Below are positions 49,410 through 62,842 of a stretch of DNA of 64,000 nucleotides, piece after piece. Position 1 is the stretch's first letter. Each line of letters begins with the position of its first letter. A program made the translations under genes and the position numbers. The stretch spans positions 77,001 through 141,000 of the forward strand of contig OY756972.1 in the NCBI GenBank assembly GCA_963580455.1, written 5' to 3'. Under the pieces are notes generated by a model. That model searched no databases. It was not told the origin of the DNA and worked only from the letters and a program-made list of their open reading frames with translations. The DNA comes from Euonymus europaeus (lineage: Eukaryota; Streptophyta; Magnoliopsida; Celastrales; Celastraceae).

Positions 49410-52370
49410 CAAGCTAAAAATCATCGAATTCGGAACTCGGAGTCAACGGATATTCATAAAATTGTTTACGTAAAGAAACCACATTTCGCGGCTAACTAGG
49501 TGAAACGAGACCAACTAGCCACGAGTTCTCAAATCAAAATCCGAAATTCCAGGATCGTAGAGCTCGAAAAGTAGTGTGAAATCCAGCTAAAAATCACCGA
49601 ATTCAGAACTCGGAGTCAACGGATATTCATAAAACCGTTTACGTAAAGAAACCACATTTCGCGGCTAACTAGGTGAAACGAGACCAACTAGCCACCAGTT
49701 CTGAAATCAAAATCCGAAAACCCAGGATTGTAGAGCTCGAAAAGTAGTGTGAAATCAAGCTAAAAATCACCGAATTCAGAACTCGGAGTCAACGGATATA
49801 TATAAAACCGTTTACGTAAAGAAACCACATTTCGCGGCTAACTAGGTGAAACAAGACCTACTAGCCACGAGTTCTGAAATCAAAATCCGAAACGCTAGGA
49901 TTGTAGAGCTCGAAATGTAGTGTGTAATCAAGCTAAAAATCACCGAATTCAGAACTCGGAGTCAACGGATATTCATAAAACCGTTTACGTAAAGAAACCA
50001 TATTTCGCGGCTAACTAGGTGAAACGAGACCAACTAGCCACGAGTTCTGAAATCAAAATCCGAAATGCCAGGATCGTAGAGCTCGAAAAGTAGTGTGAAA
50101 TCAAGCTAAAAATCACCGAATTCAGAACTCGGAGTCAACGGATATTCATAAAACCGTTTACGTAAAGAAACCACATTTCGCGGCTAACTAGGTGAAACGA
50201 GACCAACTAGCCACGAGTTCTGAAATCAAAATCCGAAACACCAGGATCGTAGAGCTCGAAAAGTAGTGTGAAATCAAGTGAAAAATAACCGAATTCAGAA
50301 CTCGGAGTCAACGGATATTCATAAAACCGTTTACGTAAAGAAACCACATTTCGCGGCTAACTAGGTGAAACGAGACCTACTAGCTACGAGTTCTGAAATC
50401 AAAATCCGAAAGACCAGGATTGTAGAGCTCAAAAAGAAGTGTGAAATCAAGCTAAAAATCACCGAATTCAGAACTCGGAGTCAACGGATATTCATAAAAC
50501 CGTTTACGTAAAGAAACCACATTTCGCGGCTAACTAGGTGAAACGAGACTAACTAGCCACGAGTTCTGAAATCAAAATCCGAAACTCCAGGATCGAAGAG
50601 CTCGAAAATTAGTGTGAAATCAAGCGAAAAATCACCGAATTCAGAACTCGGAGTCAACGGATATTCATAAAACAGTTTACGTAAAGAAACCACATTTTGC
50701 GGCTAATTAGGTGAAACGAGACAAACTAGCCACGAGTTCTGAAATCAAAATCCGAAATACTAGGATCGTAGAGCTCGAAAAGTAGTGTGAAATCAAGCTA
50801 AAAATCAACGAAATCAGAACTCGGAGTCAACGGATATTCATAAAACCGTTTACGTAAAGAAACCACATTTCGCGGCTAACTAGGTGAAATGAGACCTACT
50901 AGCCACGAGTTTTGAAATCAAAATCCGAAACACCAGGATTGTAGAGCTCGAAAAGTAGTGTGAAATCAAGCTAAAAATCATCGAATTCGGAACTCGGAGT
51001 CAACGGATATTCATAAAATTGTTTACGTAAATAAACCACATTTCGCGGCTAACTAGGTGAAACGAGACCAACTACCCACGAGTTCTCAAATCAAAATCCG
51101 AAATTCCAGGATCGTAGAGCTCGAAAAGTAGTGTGAAATCCAGCTAAAAATCACCGAATTCAGAACTCGGAGTCAACGGATATTCATAAAACCGTTTACG
51201 TAAAGAAACCACATTTCGCGGCTAACTAGGTGAAACGAGACCAACTAGCAACGAGTTCTGAAATCCAAATCCGAAAACCCAGGATTGTAGAGCTCGAAAA
51301 GTAGTGTGAAATCAAGCTAAAAATCACCGAATTCAGAACTCGGAGTCAACGGATATTTATAAAACCGTTTACGTAAAGAAACCACATTTCGCGGCTAACT
51401 AGGTGAAACAAGACCTACTAGCCACGAGTTCTGAAATCAAAATCCGAAACGCTAGGATTGTAGAGCTCGGAATGTAGTGTGTAATCAAGCTAAAAATCAC
51501 CGAATTCAGAACTCGGAGTTAACGGATATTCATAAAACCATTTACGTAAAGAAACCATATTTCGCGGCTTACTAGGTGAAACGAGAACAACTAGCCACGA
51601 GTTCTGAAATCAAAATCCGAAATTCCAGGATCGTAGAGCTCGAAAAGTAGTGTGAAATCAAGCTAAAAATCACCGAATTCAGAACTCGGAGTCAACGGAT
51701 ATTCATAAAACCGTTTACGTAAAGAAACCACATTTCGCGGCTAACTAGGTGAAACGAGACCAACTAGCCACGAGTTCTGAAATCAAAATCCGAAACACCA
51801 GGATCGTAGAGCTCGAAAAGTAGTGTGAAATCAAGTGAAAAATAACCTAATTCAAAACTCGGAGTCAACGGATATTCATAAAACCGTTTACGTAAAGAAA
51901 CCACATTTCGCGGCTAACTAGGTGAAACGAGACCTACTAGCCACGAGTTCTGAAATCAAAATCCGAAAGACCAGGATTGTAGAGCTCAAAAAGAAGTGTG
52001 AAATCAAGCTAAAAATCACCGAATTCAGAACTCGGAGTCAACGGATATTCATAAAACCGTTTACGTAAAGAAACCACATTTCGCGGCTAACTAGGTGAAA
52101 CGAGACCAACTAGCCACGAGTTCTGAAATCAAAATCCGAAACTCCAGGATCGTAGAGCTCAAAAATTAGTGTGAAATCAAGCGAAAAATCACCGAATTCA
52201 GAACTCGGAGTCAACGGATATTCATAAAACAGTTTACGTAAAGAAACCACATTTTGCGGCTAATTAGGTGAAACGAGACAAACTAGCCACGAGTTCTGAA
52301 ATCAAAATCCGAAATACTAGGATCGTGGAGCTCGAAAAGTAGTGTGAAATCAAGCTAAAAATCACCGAAT
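49410..52370. repeat. 9-monomer HOR, two copies (1,557 bp)
   Basis: Copies are about 49410-50966 and 50967-52370. Markers exactly 1,557 bp (9 x 173) apart: ATTCGGAACTCGG (CGGAAC at 49431 and 50988), AAATTGTTTACG (49461 and 51018), GAACGCTAGG with ATGTAGTGTGTAATC (49922 and 51479), AAGTGAAAAATAACC, CGAAAGACC, and AAACAGTTTACG with TTTTGCGGCTAATTAGG (50674 and 52231). Copy 1 has a variant GATATATATAAAACC near 49,795 where copy 2 has GATATTTATAAAACC. Confidence 0.88.
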
Positions 52371-53590
52371 TCAGAACTCGGAGTCAACGGATATTCATAA
52401 AACCGTTTATGTAAAGAAACCACATTTCGCGGCTAACTAGGTGAAACGAGACCTACTAGCCACGAGTTCTGAAATCAAAATCTGAAATGCTAGGATTGTA
52501 GAGCTCGAAATGTAGTGTGTAATCAATCTAAAAATCATCGAATTCAGAACTCGGAGTCAATGGATATTCATAAAACCGTTTACGTAAAGAAACCAAATTT
52601 CGCAGCTAACTAGGTGAAACGAGACCAACTAGCCACGAGTTCTGAAATCAAAATCCGAAATACCGGGATCGTAGAGCTCGAAAAGTAGTGTGAAATCAGG
52701 CTAAAAATCACCGAATTCATAACTCGGAGTCAACGGATATTCATAAAACCGTTTACATAAAGAAACCACATTTCGCGGCTAACTAGGTGAAACGAGACCT
52801 ACTAGCCACGAGTTTTGAAATAAAAATCCGAAACACCAGGATTGTGGAGCTCAAAAAGTAGTGTGAAATCAAGCTAAAAATCACCGAATTCAGAACACGG
52901 AGTCAACGGATATTCATAAAACAGTTTACGTAAAGAAACCACATTTTGCGGCTAATTAGGTGAAACGAGACAAACTAGCCACGAGTTCTGAAATCAAAAT
53001 CCGAAATACTAGGATCGTAGAGCTCGAAAAGTAGTGTGAAATCAAGCTAAAAATCACCGAATTCAGAACTCGGAGTCAACGGATATTCATAAAACCGTTT
53101 ACGTAAAGAAACCACATTTCGCGGCTAACTAGGTGAAACGAGACCTAATAGCCACGAGTTCTGAAATCAAAATCCGAAATGCTAGGATTGTAGAGCTCGA
53201 AATGTAGTGTGTAATCAATCTAAAAATCATCGAATTCAGAACTCGGAGTCAATGGATATTCATAAAACCGTTTTCGTAAAGAAACCAAATTTCGCAGCTA
53301 ACTAGGTGAAACGAGACCAACTAGCCACGAGTTCTGAAATCCAAATCCGAAATGCCGGGATCGTAGAGCTCGAAAAGTAGTGTGAAATCAGGCTAAAAAT
53401 CACCGAATTCATAAATCGGAGTCAACGGATATTCATAAAACCGTTTACATAAAGAAACCACATTTCGCGGCTAACTAGGTGAAACGAGACCTACTAGCCA
53501 CGAGTTTTGAAATAAAAATCCGAAACACCAGGATTGTAGAGCTCAAAAAGTAGTGTGAAATCAAGCTAAAAATCACCGAATTCAGAACAC
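52225..53590. repeat. 4-monomer duplication (692 bp)
   Basis: The set AAACAGTTTACG/GGCTAATTAGG (AGTTT at 52231 and 52923), ATGTAGTGTGTAATCAATC with AAAATCATCG (52517 and 53209), CCAAATTTCGCAGC with CCGGGATCG and AATCAGGC, and TTTACATAAAG/GAGTTTTG with GAACACGGAG is present twice 692 bp apart. The first copy overlaps the last monomers of the 9-mer HOR, so this duplication formed at that array's edge. Confidence 0.85.
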
Positions 53591-54044
53591 GGAGTCAACG
53601 GATATTCATAAAATTGTTTACGTAAAGAAACCACATTTCGCGGCTAATTAGGTGAAACGAGACCAACTAGCCACGAGTTCTGAAATTAAAATCCGAAACT
53701 CCAGGATCGTAGAGCTCGAAAAGTAGTGTGAAATCAAGGTAAAAATCACCGAATTCAGAACTCGGAGTCAACGGATATTCATAAAACCGTTTACATAAAG
53801 AAACCACATTTCGCGGCTAACTAGGTGAAACGAGACCTACTAGCCACGAGTTTTGAAATAAAAATCCGAAACATTAGGATTGTAGAGCTCGAAAAGTAGT
53901 GTGAAATCAAGCTAAAAATCACTGAATTCAGAACTCGGAGTCAACGGATATTCATAAAACCGTTTACGTAAAGAAACCACATTTTGCGTCTAACTAGGTG
54001 AAACGAGACCAACTAGCCACGAGTTCTGAAATTAAAATCCGAAA
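53591..54044. repeat. Block duplicated 21 monomers downstream
   Basis: AAATTGTTTACG with GGCTAATTAGG, AAATCAAGGTAAAAATC, TTTACATAAAG with GAAACATTAGG, and TTTTGCGTCTAAC follow each other here and again from about 57,224. The TTG of AAATTG is at 53614 and 57247, an offset of 3,633 bp (21 x 173). The 7-mer HOR and other monomers lie in between. Confidence 0.8.
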
Positions 54045-56466
54045 CTCCAGGATCATAGAGCTCGAAAAGAAGTGTGAAATCAAGCTAAAAATCACCGAAT
54101 TCAGAACTCGGAGTCAACGGATATTCAAAAAACCGTTTACGTAAAGAAACCACATTTTGCGGCTAACTAAGTGAAACGAGACCAACTAGCCACGAGTTCT
54201 GAAATCAAAATCCGAAACACCAGGATCGTAGAGCTCGAAAAGTAGTGTGAAATCAAGCGAAAAATCACCGAATTCAGAACTCGGAGTCAACGGATATTCA
54301 TAAAACCGTTTACGTAAAGAAACCACATTTCGCGGCTAACTAGGTGAAACGAGACCAACTAGCCACGAGTTCTGAAATCAAAATCCGAAACACCAGGATC
54401 GTAGAGCTCGAAAAGTAGTGTGAAATCCAGCTAAAAATCACCGAATTCAGAACTTGGAGTCAACGGATATTCATAAAACCGTTTACGTAAAGAAACCACA
54501 TTTCGCGGCTAACTAGGTGAAATGAGACCTATTAGCCACGAGTTTTGAAATCAAAATCCGAAACTCCAGGATTGTAGAGCTCGAAAAGTAGTGTGAAATT
54601 AAGCTAAAAATCACCGAATTCAGAACTCGGAGTCAACGGATATTCATAAAATTGTTTACGTAAAGAAACCACATTTCGCGGCTAACTAGGTGAAACGAGA
54701 CGAACTAGCCACGAGTTCTCAAATCAAAATCCGAAATTCCAGGATCGTAGAGCTCGAAAAGTAGTGTGAAATCCAGCTAAAAATCACCGAATTCAGAACT
54801 AGGAGTCAACGGATATTCATAAAACCGTTTACGTAAAGAAACCACATTTCGCCGCTAACTAGGTGAAATGAGACCAACTAGCCGCGAGTTTTGAAATCAA
54901 AATCCGAAAACCCAGGATTGTAGAGCTCGAAAAGTAGTGTGAAATCAAGCTAAAAATCACCGAATTCAGAACTCGGAGTCAACGGATATTCATAAAGCCG
55001 TTTACGTAAAGAAACCACATTTCGCGGCAAACTAGGTGAAATGAGACCTACTAGCCACGAGTTCTGAAATCAAAATCCGAAACACCAGGATTGTAGAGCT
55101 CGAAAAGTAATGTGAAATCAAGCTAAAAATCACCGAATTCAGAACTCGGAGTCAACGGATATTCATAAAATTGTTTACGTAAAGAAACCACATTTCGCGG
55201 CTAACTAGGTGAAACGAGACCAACTAGCCACGAGTTCTCAAATCAAAATCCGAAATTCCAGGATCATAGAGCTCGAAAAGAAGTGTGAAATCAAGCTAAA
55301 AATCACCGAATTCAGAACTCGGAGTCAACGGATATTCAAAAAACCGTTTACGTAAAGAAACCACATTTTGCGGCTAACTAGGTGAAACGAGACCAACTAG
55401 CCACGAGTTCTGAAATCAAAATCCGAAACACCAGGATCGTAGAGCTCGAAAAGTAGTGTGAAATCAAGCGAAAAATCACCGAATTCAGAACTCGGAGTCA
55501 ACGGATATTCATAAAACCGTTTACGTAAAGAAACCACATTTCGCGGCTAACTAGGTGAAACGAGACCAACTAGCCACGAGTTCTGAAATCAAAATCCGAA
55601 ACACCAGGATCGTAGAGCTCGAAAAGTAATGTGAAATCCAGCTAAAAATCACCGAATTCAGAACTTGGAGTCAACGGATATTCATAAAACCGTTTACGTA
55701 AAGAAACCACATTTCGCGGCTAACTAGGCGAAATGAGACCTATTAGCCACGAGTTTTGAAATCAAAATCCGAAACTCCAGGATTGTAGAGCTCGAAAAGT
55801 AGTGTGAAATTAAGCTAAAAATCACCGAATTCAGAACTCGGAGTCAACGGATATTCATAAAATTGTTTACGTAAAGAAACCACATTTCGCGGCTAACTAG
55901 GTGAAACGAGACGAACTAGCCACGAGTTCTCAAATCAAAATCCGAAATTCCAGGATCGTAGAGCTCGAAAAGTAGTGTGAAATCCAGCTAAAAATCATCG
56001 AATTCAGAACTAGGAGTCAACGGATATTCATAAAACCGTTTACGTAAAGAAACCACATTTCGCGGCTAACTAGGTGAAATGAGACCAACTAGCCGCGAGT
56101 TTTGAAATCAAAATCCGAAAACCCAGGATTGTAGAGCTCGAAAAGTAGTGTGAAATCAAGCTAAAAATCACCGAATTCAGAACTCGGAGTCAACGGATAT
56201 TCATAAAACCGTTTACGTAAAGAAACCACATTTCGCGGCAAACTAGGTGAAATGAGACCTACTAGCCACGAGTTCTGAAATCAAAATCCGAAACACCAGG
56301 ATTGTAGAGCTCGAAAAGTAATGTGAAATCAAGCTAAAAATCACCGAATTCAGAACTCGGAGTCAACGGATATTCATAAAATTGTTTACGTAAAGAAACC
56401 ACATTTCGCGGCTAACTAGGTGAAACGAGACCAACTAGCCACGAGTTCTCAAATCAAAATCCGAAA
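54045..56466. repeat. 7-monomer HOR, two full copies (1,211 bp)
   Basis: Copies are about 54045-55255 and 55256-56466; about 60 bp of a third follows. GATCATAG lies at 54051, 55262 and 56473, and AGCCGCGAGTTTTG has its GCCG at 54881 and 56092, all exactly 1,211 bp apart. I count about seven differences between copies 1 and 2 (for example CTAAGTG/CTAGGTG, GTAGTG/GTAATG, GGTGAAATG/GGCGAAATG, GCCGC/GCGGC, AAAGCCG/AAAACCG), or over 99% identity. It is as fresh as the 8-mer HOR at 31-35 kb. Confidence 0.92.
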
Positions 56467-59400
56467 TTCCAGGATCATAGAGCTCGAAAAGAAGTGTGAA
56501 ATCAAGCTAAAAATCACCGAATTCAGAACTCGGAGTCAACGGATATTCATAAAACCGTTTACATAAAGAAACCACATTTCGCGGCTAACTAGGTGAAACG
56601 AGACCAACTTGCCACGAGTTCTGAAATTAAAATCCGAAACTCGAGGATCATAGAGCTCGAAAAGAAGTGCGAAATCAAGCTAAAAATCACCGAATTCAGA
56701 ACTCGGAGTCAACGGATATTCATAAAACCGTTTACATAAAGAAACCACATTTCGCGGCTAACTAGGTGAAACGAGACCTACTAGCCACGAGTTTTGAAAT
56801 AAAAATACGAAACACCAGGATTGTAGAGCTCGAAAAGTAGTGTGAAATCAAGCTAAAAATCACCGAATTCAGAACTAGGAGTCAACGGATATTCATAAAA
56901 CCGTTTACGTAAAGAAACCACATTTCGCGGCTAACTAGGTGAAATGAGACCAACTAGCCGCGAGTTTTGAAATCAAAATCCGAAAACCCAGGATTGTAGA
57001 GCTCGAAAAGTAGTGTGAAATCAAGCTAAAAATCACCGAATTCAGAACTCGGAGTCAACGGATATTCATAAAACCGTTTACGTAAAGAAACCACATTTTG
57101 CGGCTAACTAGGTGAAACGAGACCAACTAGCCACGAGTTCTGAAATCAAAATCCGAAACACCAGGATTGTAGAGCTCGAAAAGTAGTGTGAAATCAAGCG
57201 AAAAATCACCGAATTCAGAACTCGGAGTCAACGGATATTCATAAAATTGTTTACGTAAAGAAACCACATTTCGCGGCTAATTAGGTGAAACGAGACCAAC
57301 TAGCCACGAGTTCTGAAATTAAAATCCGAAACTCCAGGATCGTAGAGCTCGAAAAGTAGTGTGAAATCAAGGTAAAAATCACCGAATTCAGAACTCGGAG
57401 TCAACGGATATTCATAAAACCGTTTACATAAAGAAACCACATTTCGCGGCTAACTAGGTGAAACGAGACCTACTAGCCACGAGTTTTGAAATAAAAATCC
57501 GAAACATTAGGATTGTAGAGCTCGAAAAGTAGTGTGAAATCAAGCTAAAAATCACTGAATTCAGAACTCCGAGTCAACGGATATTCATAAAACCGTTTAC
57601 GTAAAGAAACCACATTTTGCGTCTAACTAGTTGAAACGAGACCAACTAGCCACGAGTTCTGAAATTAAAATCCGAAACTCCAGGATCATAGAGCTCGAAA
57701 AGAAGTGTGAAATCAAGCTAAAAATCACCGAATTCAGAACTCGGAGTCAACGGATATTCATAAAACCGTTTACGTAAAGAAACCACATTTTGCGGCTAAC
57801 TAGGGGAAACGAGACCAACTAGCCACGAGTTCTGAAATAAAAATCCGAAATACCAGGATCGTAGAGCTCGAAAAGTAGTGTGAAATCAAGCGAAAAATCA
57901 TCGAATTCAGCACTCGGAGTCAACGGATATTCATAAAACCGTTTACGTAAAGAAACCACATTTCGCGGCTAACTAGGTGAAACGAGACCAACTAGCCACG
58001 AGTTCTCAAATCAAAATCCGAAACACTAGGATCGTAGAGCTCGAAAAGTAGTGTGAAATCAAGCTAAAAATCACCGAATTCAGAACTCGGAGTCAACGGA
58101 TATTCATAAAACCGTTTACGTAAAGAAACCACATTTCGCGGCTAACTAGGTGAAATGAGACCTACTAGACACGAGTTTTGAAATCAAAATCCGAAAATCC
58201 AGGATTGTAGAGCTCGAAAAGTAGTGTGAAATTAAGCTAAAAATCACCGAATTCAGAACTCGGAGTCAACGGATATTTATAAAACCGTTTACGTAAAGAA
58301 ACCACATTTCGCGGCTAACTAGGTGAAACAAGACCTACTAGCCACGAGTTCTGAAATAAAAATCTGAAACTCTAGGATTGTAGAGCTCGAAATGTAGTGT
58401 GTAATCAAGCTAAAAATCACCGAATTCAGAACTCGGAGTCAACGGATATTCATAAAACCGTTTACGTAAAGAAACCATATTTCGCGGCTAACTAGGTGAA
58501 ACGAGACCAACTAGCCACGAGTTCTGAAATCAAAATCCGAAAGGCCAGGATCGTAGAGCTCGAAAATTAGTGTGAAATCAAGCTAAAAATCACGGAATTC
58601 AGAACTCGGAGTCAACGGATATTCATAAAACCGTTTACGTAAAAAAACCACATTTCGCGGCTAACTAGGTGAAACGAGACCTACTAGCCACGAGTTCTGA
58701 AATCAAAATCCAAAACACCAGGATTGTAGAGCTCGAAAAGTAGTGTGAAATCAACCTAAAAATCACCGAATTCAGAACTTGGAGTCAACGGATATTCATA
58801 AAACTGTTTACGTAAAGAAACCACATTTCGCGGCTAACTAGGTGAAACGAGACCTACTAGCCACGAGTTCTGAAATCAAAATCCGAAACTCCAGGATCAT
58901 AGAGCTCGAAAAGTAGTGTGAATTCAAGCTAAAAATCACCGAATTCAGAACTCGGAGTCAACGGATATTCATAAAAGCGTTTACGTAAAGAAACCACATT
59001 TCGCGGCTAACTAGGTGAAACGAGACCTACTAGCCACGAGTTCGGAAATCAAAATCCGAAAATCCAGGATCATAGAGCTCGAAAAGTAGGGTGAAATCAA
59101 GCTAAAAATCACCGAATTCAGAACTCGGAGTCAACGGATATTCATAAAACCGTTTACGTAAAGAAACCACATTTCGCGGCTAACTAGGTGAAACGAGACC
59201 AACTAGCCACGAGTTCTCAAATCAAAATCCGAAATTCCAGGATCGTAGAGCTTGAAAAGTAGTGTGAAATCCAGCTAAAAATCACCGAATTCAGAACTCG
59301 GAGTCAACGGATATTCATAAAACCGTTTACGTAAAGAAACCACATTTCGCGGCTAACTAGGTGAAACGAGACCAACTAGCCACGAGTTCTGAAATCAAAA

Positions 59401-60869
59401 TCCGAAAACCCAGGATTGTAGAGCTCGAAAAGTAGTGTGAAATCAAGCTAAAAATCACCGAATTCAGAACTCGGAGTCAACGGATATTTATAAAACCGTT
59501 TACATAAAGAAACCACATTTCGCGGCTAACTAGGTGAAACAAGACCTACTAGCCACGAGTTCTGAAATCAAAATCCGAAACGCTAGGATTGTAAAGCTCG
59601 AAATGTAGTGTGTAATCAAGCTAAAAATCAACGAATTCAGAACTCGGAGTCAACGGATATTCATAAAATCGTTTACGTAAAGAAACCATATTTCGCGGCT
59701 AATTACGTGAAACGAGACCAACTAGCCACGAGTTCTGAAATCAAAATCCGAAACGCCAGGATCGTAGAGCTCGAAAAGTAGTGTGAAATCAAGCTAAAAA
59801 TCACCGAATTCAGAACTCGGAGTCAACGGATATTCATAAAATTGTTTACGTAAAGAAACCACATTTCGCGGCTAACTAGGTGAAATGAGACCAACTAGCC
59901 ACGAGTTCTCAAATCAAAATCCGAAATTCCAGGATCGTAGAGCTCGAAAAGTAGTGTGAAATCCAGCTAAAAACCACCGAATTCAGAGCTCGGAGTCAAC
60001 GGATATTCATAAAACCGTTTACGTAAAGAAACCACATTTCGCGGCTAACTAGGTGAAACGAGACCAACTAGCCACGAGTTCTGAAATCAAAATCCGAAAA
60101 CCCAGGATTGTAGAACTCGAAAAGTAGTGTGAAATCAAGCTAAAAATCACCGAATTCAGAACTCGGAGTCAACGGATATTCATAAAACCGTTTACGTAAA
60201 GAAACCACATTTCGCGGCTAACTAGGTGAAACGAGACCTACTAGCCATGAGTTCTTAAATCAAAATCCAAAACACCAGGATTGTAGAGCTCGAAAAGTAT
60301 TGTGAAATCAAGCTAAAAATCACCGAATTCAGAACTCGGAGTCAACGGATATTCATAAAACTGTTTACGTAAAGAAACCACATTTCGCGGCTAACTAGGT
60401 GAAACGAGACCTACTAGCCACGACTTCTGAAATCAAAATCCGAAACTCAAGGATTATAGAGCTCGAAAACTAGTGTGAAATCAAGCTAAAAATCACCAAA
60501 ATCAGAACTCGGAGTCAACGGATATTCATAAAACCGTTTACGTAAAGAAACCACATTTCGCGGCTAACTAGGTTAAACGAGACCAACTAGCCACGAGTTC
60601 TGAAATCAAAATCCAAAACTCGAGGATCGTAGAGCTCGAAAAGTAGTCTGAAATCAAGCGAAAAATAACCGAATTCAGAACTCGGAGTCAACGGATATTC
60701 ATAAAACCGTTTACGTAAAGAAACCACATTTCGCGGCTAAATAGGTGAAACGAGACCTACTAGCCACGAGTTCTGAAATCAAAATCCGAAACACCAGGAT
60801 TGTAGAGCTCGAAAAGTAGTGTGAAATCAAGCTAAAAATCACCGAATTCAGAACTCGGAGTCAACGGAT
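56467..60869. repeat. Mixed right-type monomers with displaced duplicates
   Basis: About 25 monomers. An AGCCGCGAG monomer near 56,957 is 865 bp (5 monomers) after the one at 56,092. The 57.22-57.85 kb block repeats 53.59-54.2 kb. ATGTAGTGTGTAATC monomers at about 58,400 and 59,611 are 1,211 bp apart and are preceded in both places by GATATTTATAAAACC and AACAAGACC. The order GAGTTCTCAAATC/AATCCAGC, CGAAAACCC, TTTATA, GTGTAATC at 59.16-59.8 kb recalls the 9-mer HOR at 49.46-50 kb. No homogenised HOR is seen. Confidence 0.65.
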
Positions 60870-62785
60870 ATTCATAAAACAGTTTAGGTAAAGAAATCAC
60901 ATTTCGCGGCCAATTAGTTGAAACGAGACCAACTAGTCACGAGTTCTGAAATTAAAATCCGAAACTCCAGGATCATAGAGCTCGAAAAGAAGTGTGAAAT
61001 CAAGCTAAAAATCACCGAATTCATAACTCGGAGTCAACGGATATTCATAAAACCGTTTACGTAAAGAAACCACATTTTGCGGCTAACTAGATGAAACGAG
61101 ACCAACTAGCCACGACTTCTGAAATCAAAATCCGAAACACCAGGATCGTAGAGCTCGAAAAGTAGTGTGAAATCAAGCGAAAAATCACCGAATTCAGAAC
61201 TCGGAGTCAACGGATATTCATAAAACCGTTTACGAAAAGAAACCACATTTCGCGGCTAACTAGGTGAAACGAGACCTACTAGCCACGAGTTCTGAAATCA
61301 AAATCCAAAACACCAGGATTGTAGAGCTCGAAAAGTAGTGTGAAATCAAGCTAAAAATGACCGAATTCAGAACTCGGAGTCAACGGATATTCATAAAACT
61401 GTTTACGTAAAGAAACCACATTTCGCGGCTAACTAGGTGAAACGAGACCAACTAGCCACGAGTTCTGATATCAAAATCCGAAACTTCAGGATCATAGAGC
61501 TCGAAAAGTAGTGTGAAATCAAGCTAAAAATCACCGAATTCAGAACTCGGAGTCAACTGATATTCATAAAACCGTTTACGTAAAGAAACCACATTTCGCG
61601 GCTAACTAGGTGAAACGAGACCTACTAGCCACGAGTTCTGAAATAAAAATCCGAAACTCCAGGATCGTAGAGCTCAAAAAGTAGTGTGAAATCAAGCTAA
61701 AAATCACCGAATTCAGAACTCGGAGTCAACGGATATTCATAAAACCGTTTACGTAAAGAAACTACATTTCGCGGCTAACTAGGTGAAACGAGACCAACTA
61801 GCCACGAGTTCTAAAATCAAAATCCAAAATTCCAGCATCGTAGAGCTCGAAAAGTAGTGTGAAATCAAGCTAAAAATCACCGAATTCAGAACTCGGAGTC
61901 AACGGATATTCATAAAACCGTTTACGTAAAGAAACCACATTTCGCGGCTAACTAGGTGAAACGAGACCTACTAGACACGAGTTCTGAAATTAAAATCCGA
62001 AACACCAGGATTGTAGAGCTCGAAAAGTAGTGTGAAATCAAGCTAAAAATCACCGAATTCAGAACATGGAGTCAACGGATATTCGTAAAACTGTTTACGT
62101 AAAGAAACCATATTTCGCGGCTAACTAGGTGAAACGAGACCAACTAGCCACGACTTCTGAAATCAAAATCATAAATGCCAGGATCGTAGAGCTCGAAAAG
62201 TAGTGTGAAATCAAGCTAAAAATCACCGAATTCAGAACTCGGAGTCAACGGATATTCATAAAACCGTTTACGTAAAGAAACCACATTTCGCGGCTAACTA
62301 GGTGAAACGAGACCAACTAGCCACGAGTTCTGAAATCAAAATCAGAAACGCCAGGATCGTAGAGCTCGAAAAGTAGTGTGAAATAAAGCTAAAAATCACC
62401 GAATTCAGAACTCGGAGTCAACGGATATTCATAAAACCGTTTACGTAAAGAAACCACATTTCGCGGCTAACTAGGTGAAACGAGACCAACTAGCCACGAC
62501 TTCTGAAATCAAAATCATAAATGCCAGGATCGTAGAGCTCGAAAAGTAGTGTGAAATCAAGCTAAAAATCATCGAATTCAGAATTTGGAGTCAACGGATA
62601 TTCATAAAACCGTTTACGTAAAGAAACCACATTTCGCGGCTAAATAGGTGAAACGAGACCTACTAGCCACGAGTTCTGAAATCGAAATCCGAAAACCCAG
62701 GATTGTAGAGCTCGAAAAGTAGTGTGAAATCAAGCTAAAAATCACCGAATTCAGAACTCGGAGTCAACGGATATTCATAAAACCG

Positions 62786-62795
62786 TTTACGTAAA
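62786..62795. other. Perfect 10-bp palindrome TTTACGTAAA in the monomer
   Basis: TTTACGTAAA equals its own reverse complement and recurs at monomer positions 5-14 in most copies, especially in the right half. Left-half variants break it (TTTACCTAAA, TTTAAGTAAA), and TTTACATAAA occurs in both halves. It contains an ACGT core, which in other settings is bound by bZIP proteins; binding here is speculation. It is one of the best candidates in the monomer for a sequence-specific dimeric protein site. Confidence 0.85.
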
Positions 62796-62842
62796 GAAAC
62801 CACATTTCGCGGCTAAATAGGTGAAACAATACCTACTAGCCA

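Noticed and set aside
49795..49809. TATA-box-like GATATATATAAAACC
   Set aside because: It is a single-copy variant of the usual GATATTCATAAAACC segment, with no gene or initiator downstream. Similar TTTATAAAACC variants occur elsewhere by point mutation.
62786..62795. TTTACGTAAA as a promoter element (ACGT-type bZIP site)
   Set aside because: It repeats in most satellite copies with no coding sequence nearby, so I keep it as a structural palindrome rather than a regulatory site.
62803..62822. CENP-B box-like stretch around ATTTCGCGGCTAACTAGG
   Set aside because: It starts with TTTCG but lacks the required A and the CGGG core of the canonical box; neither strand of the monomer fits.
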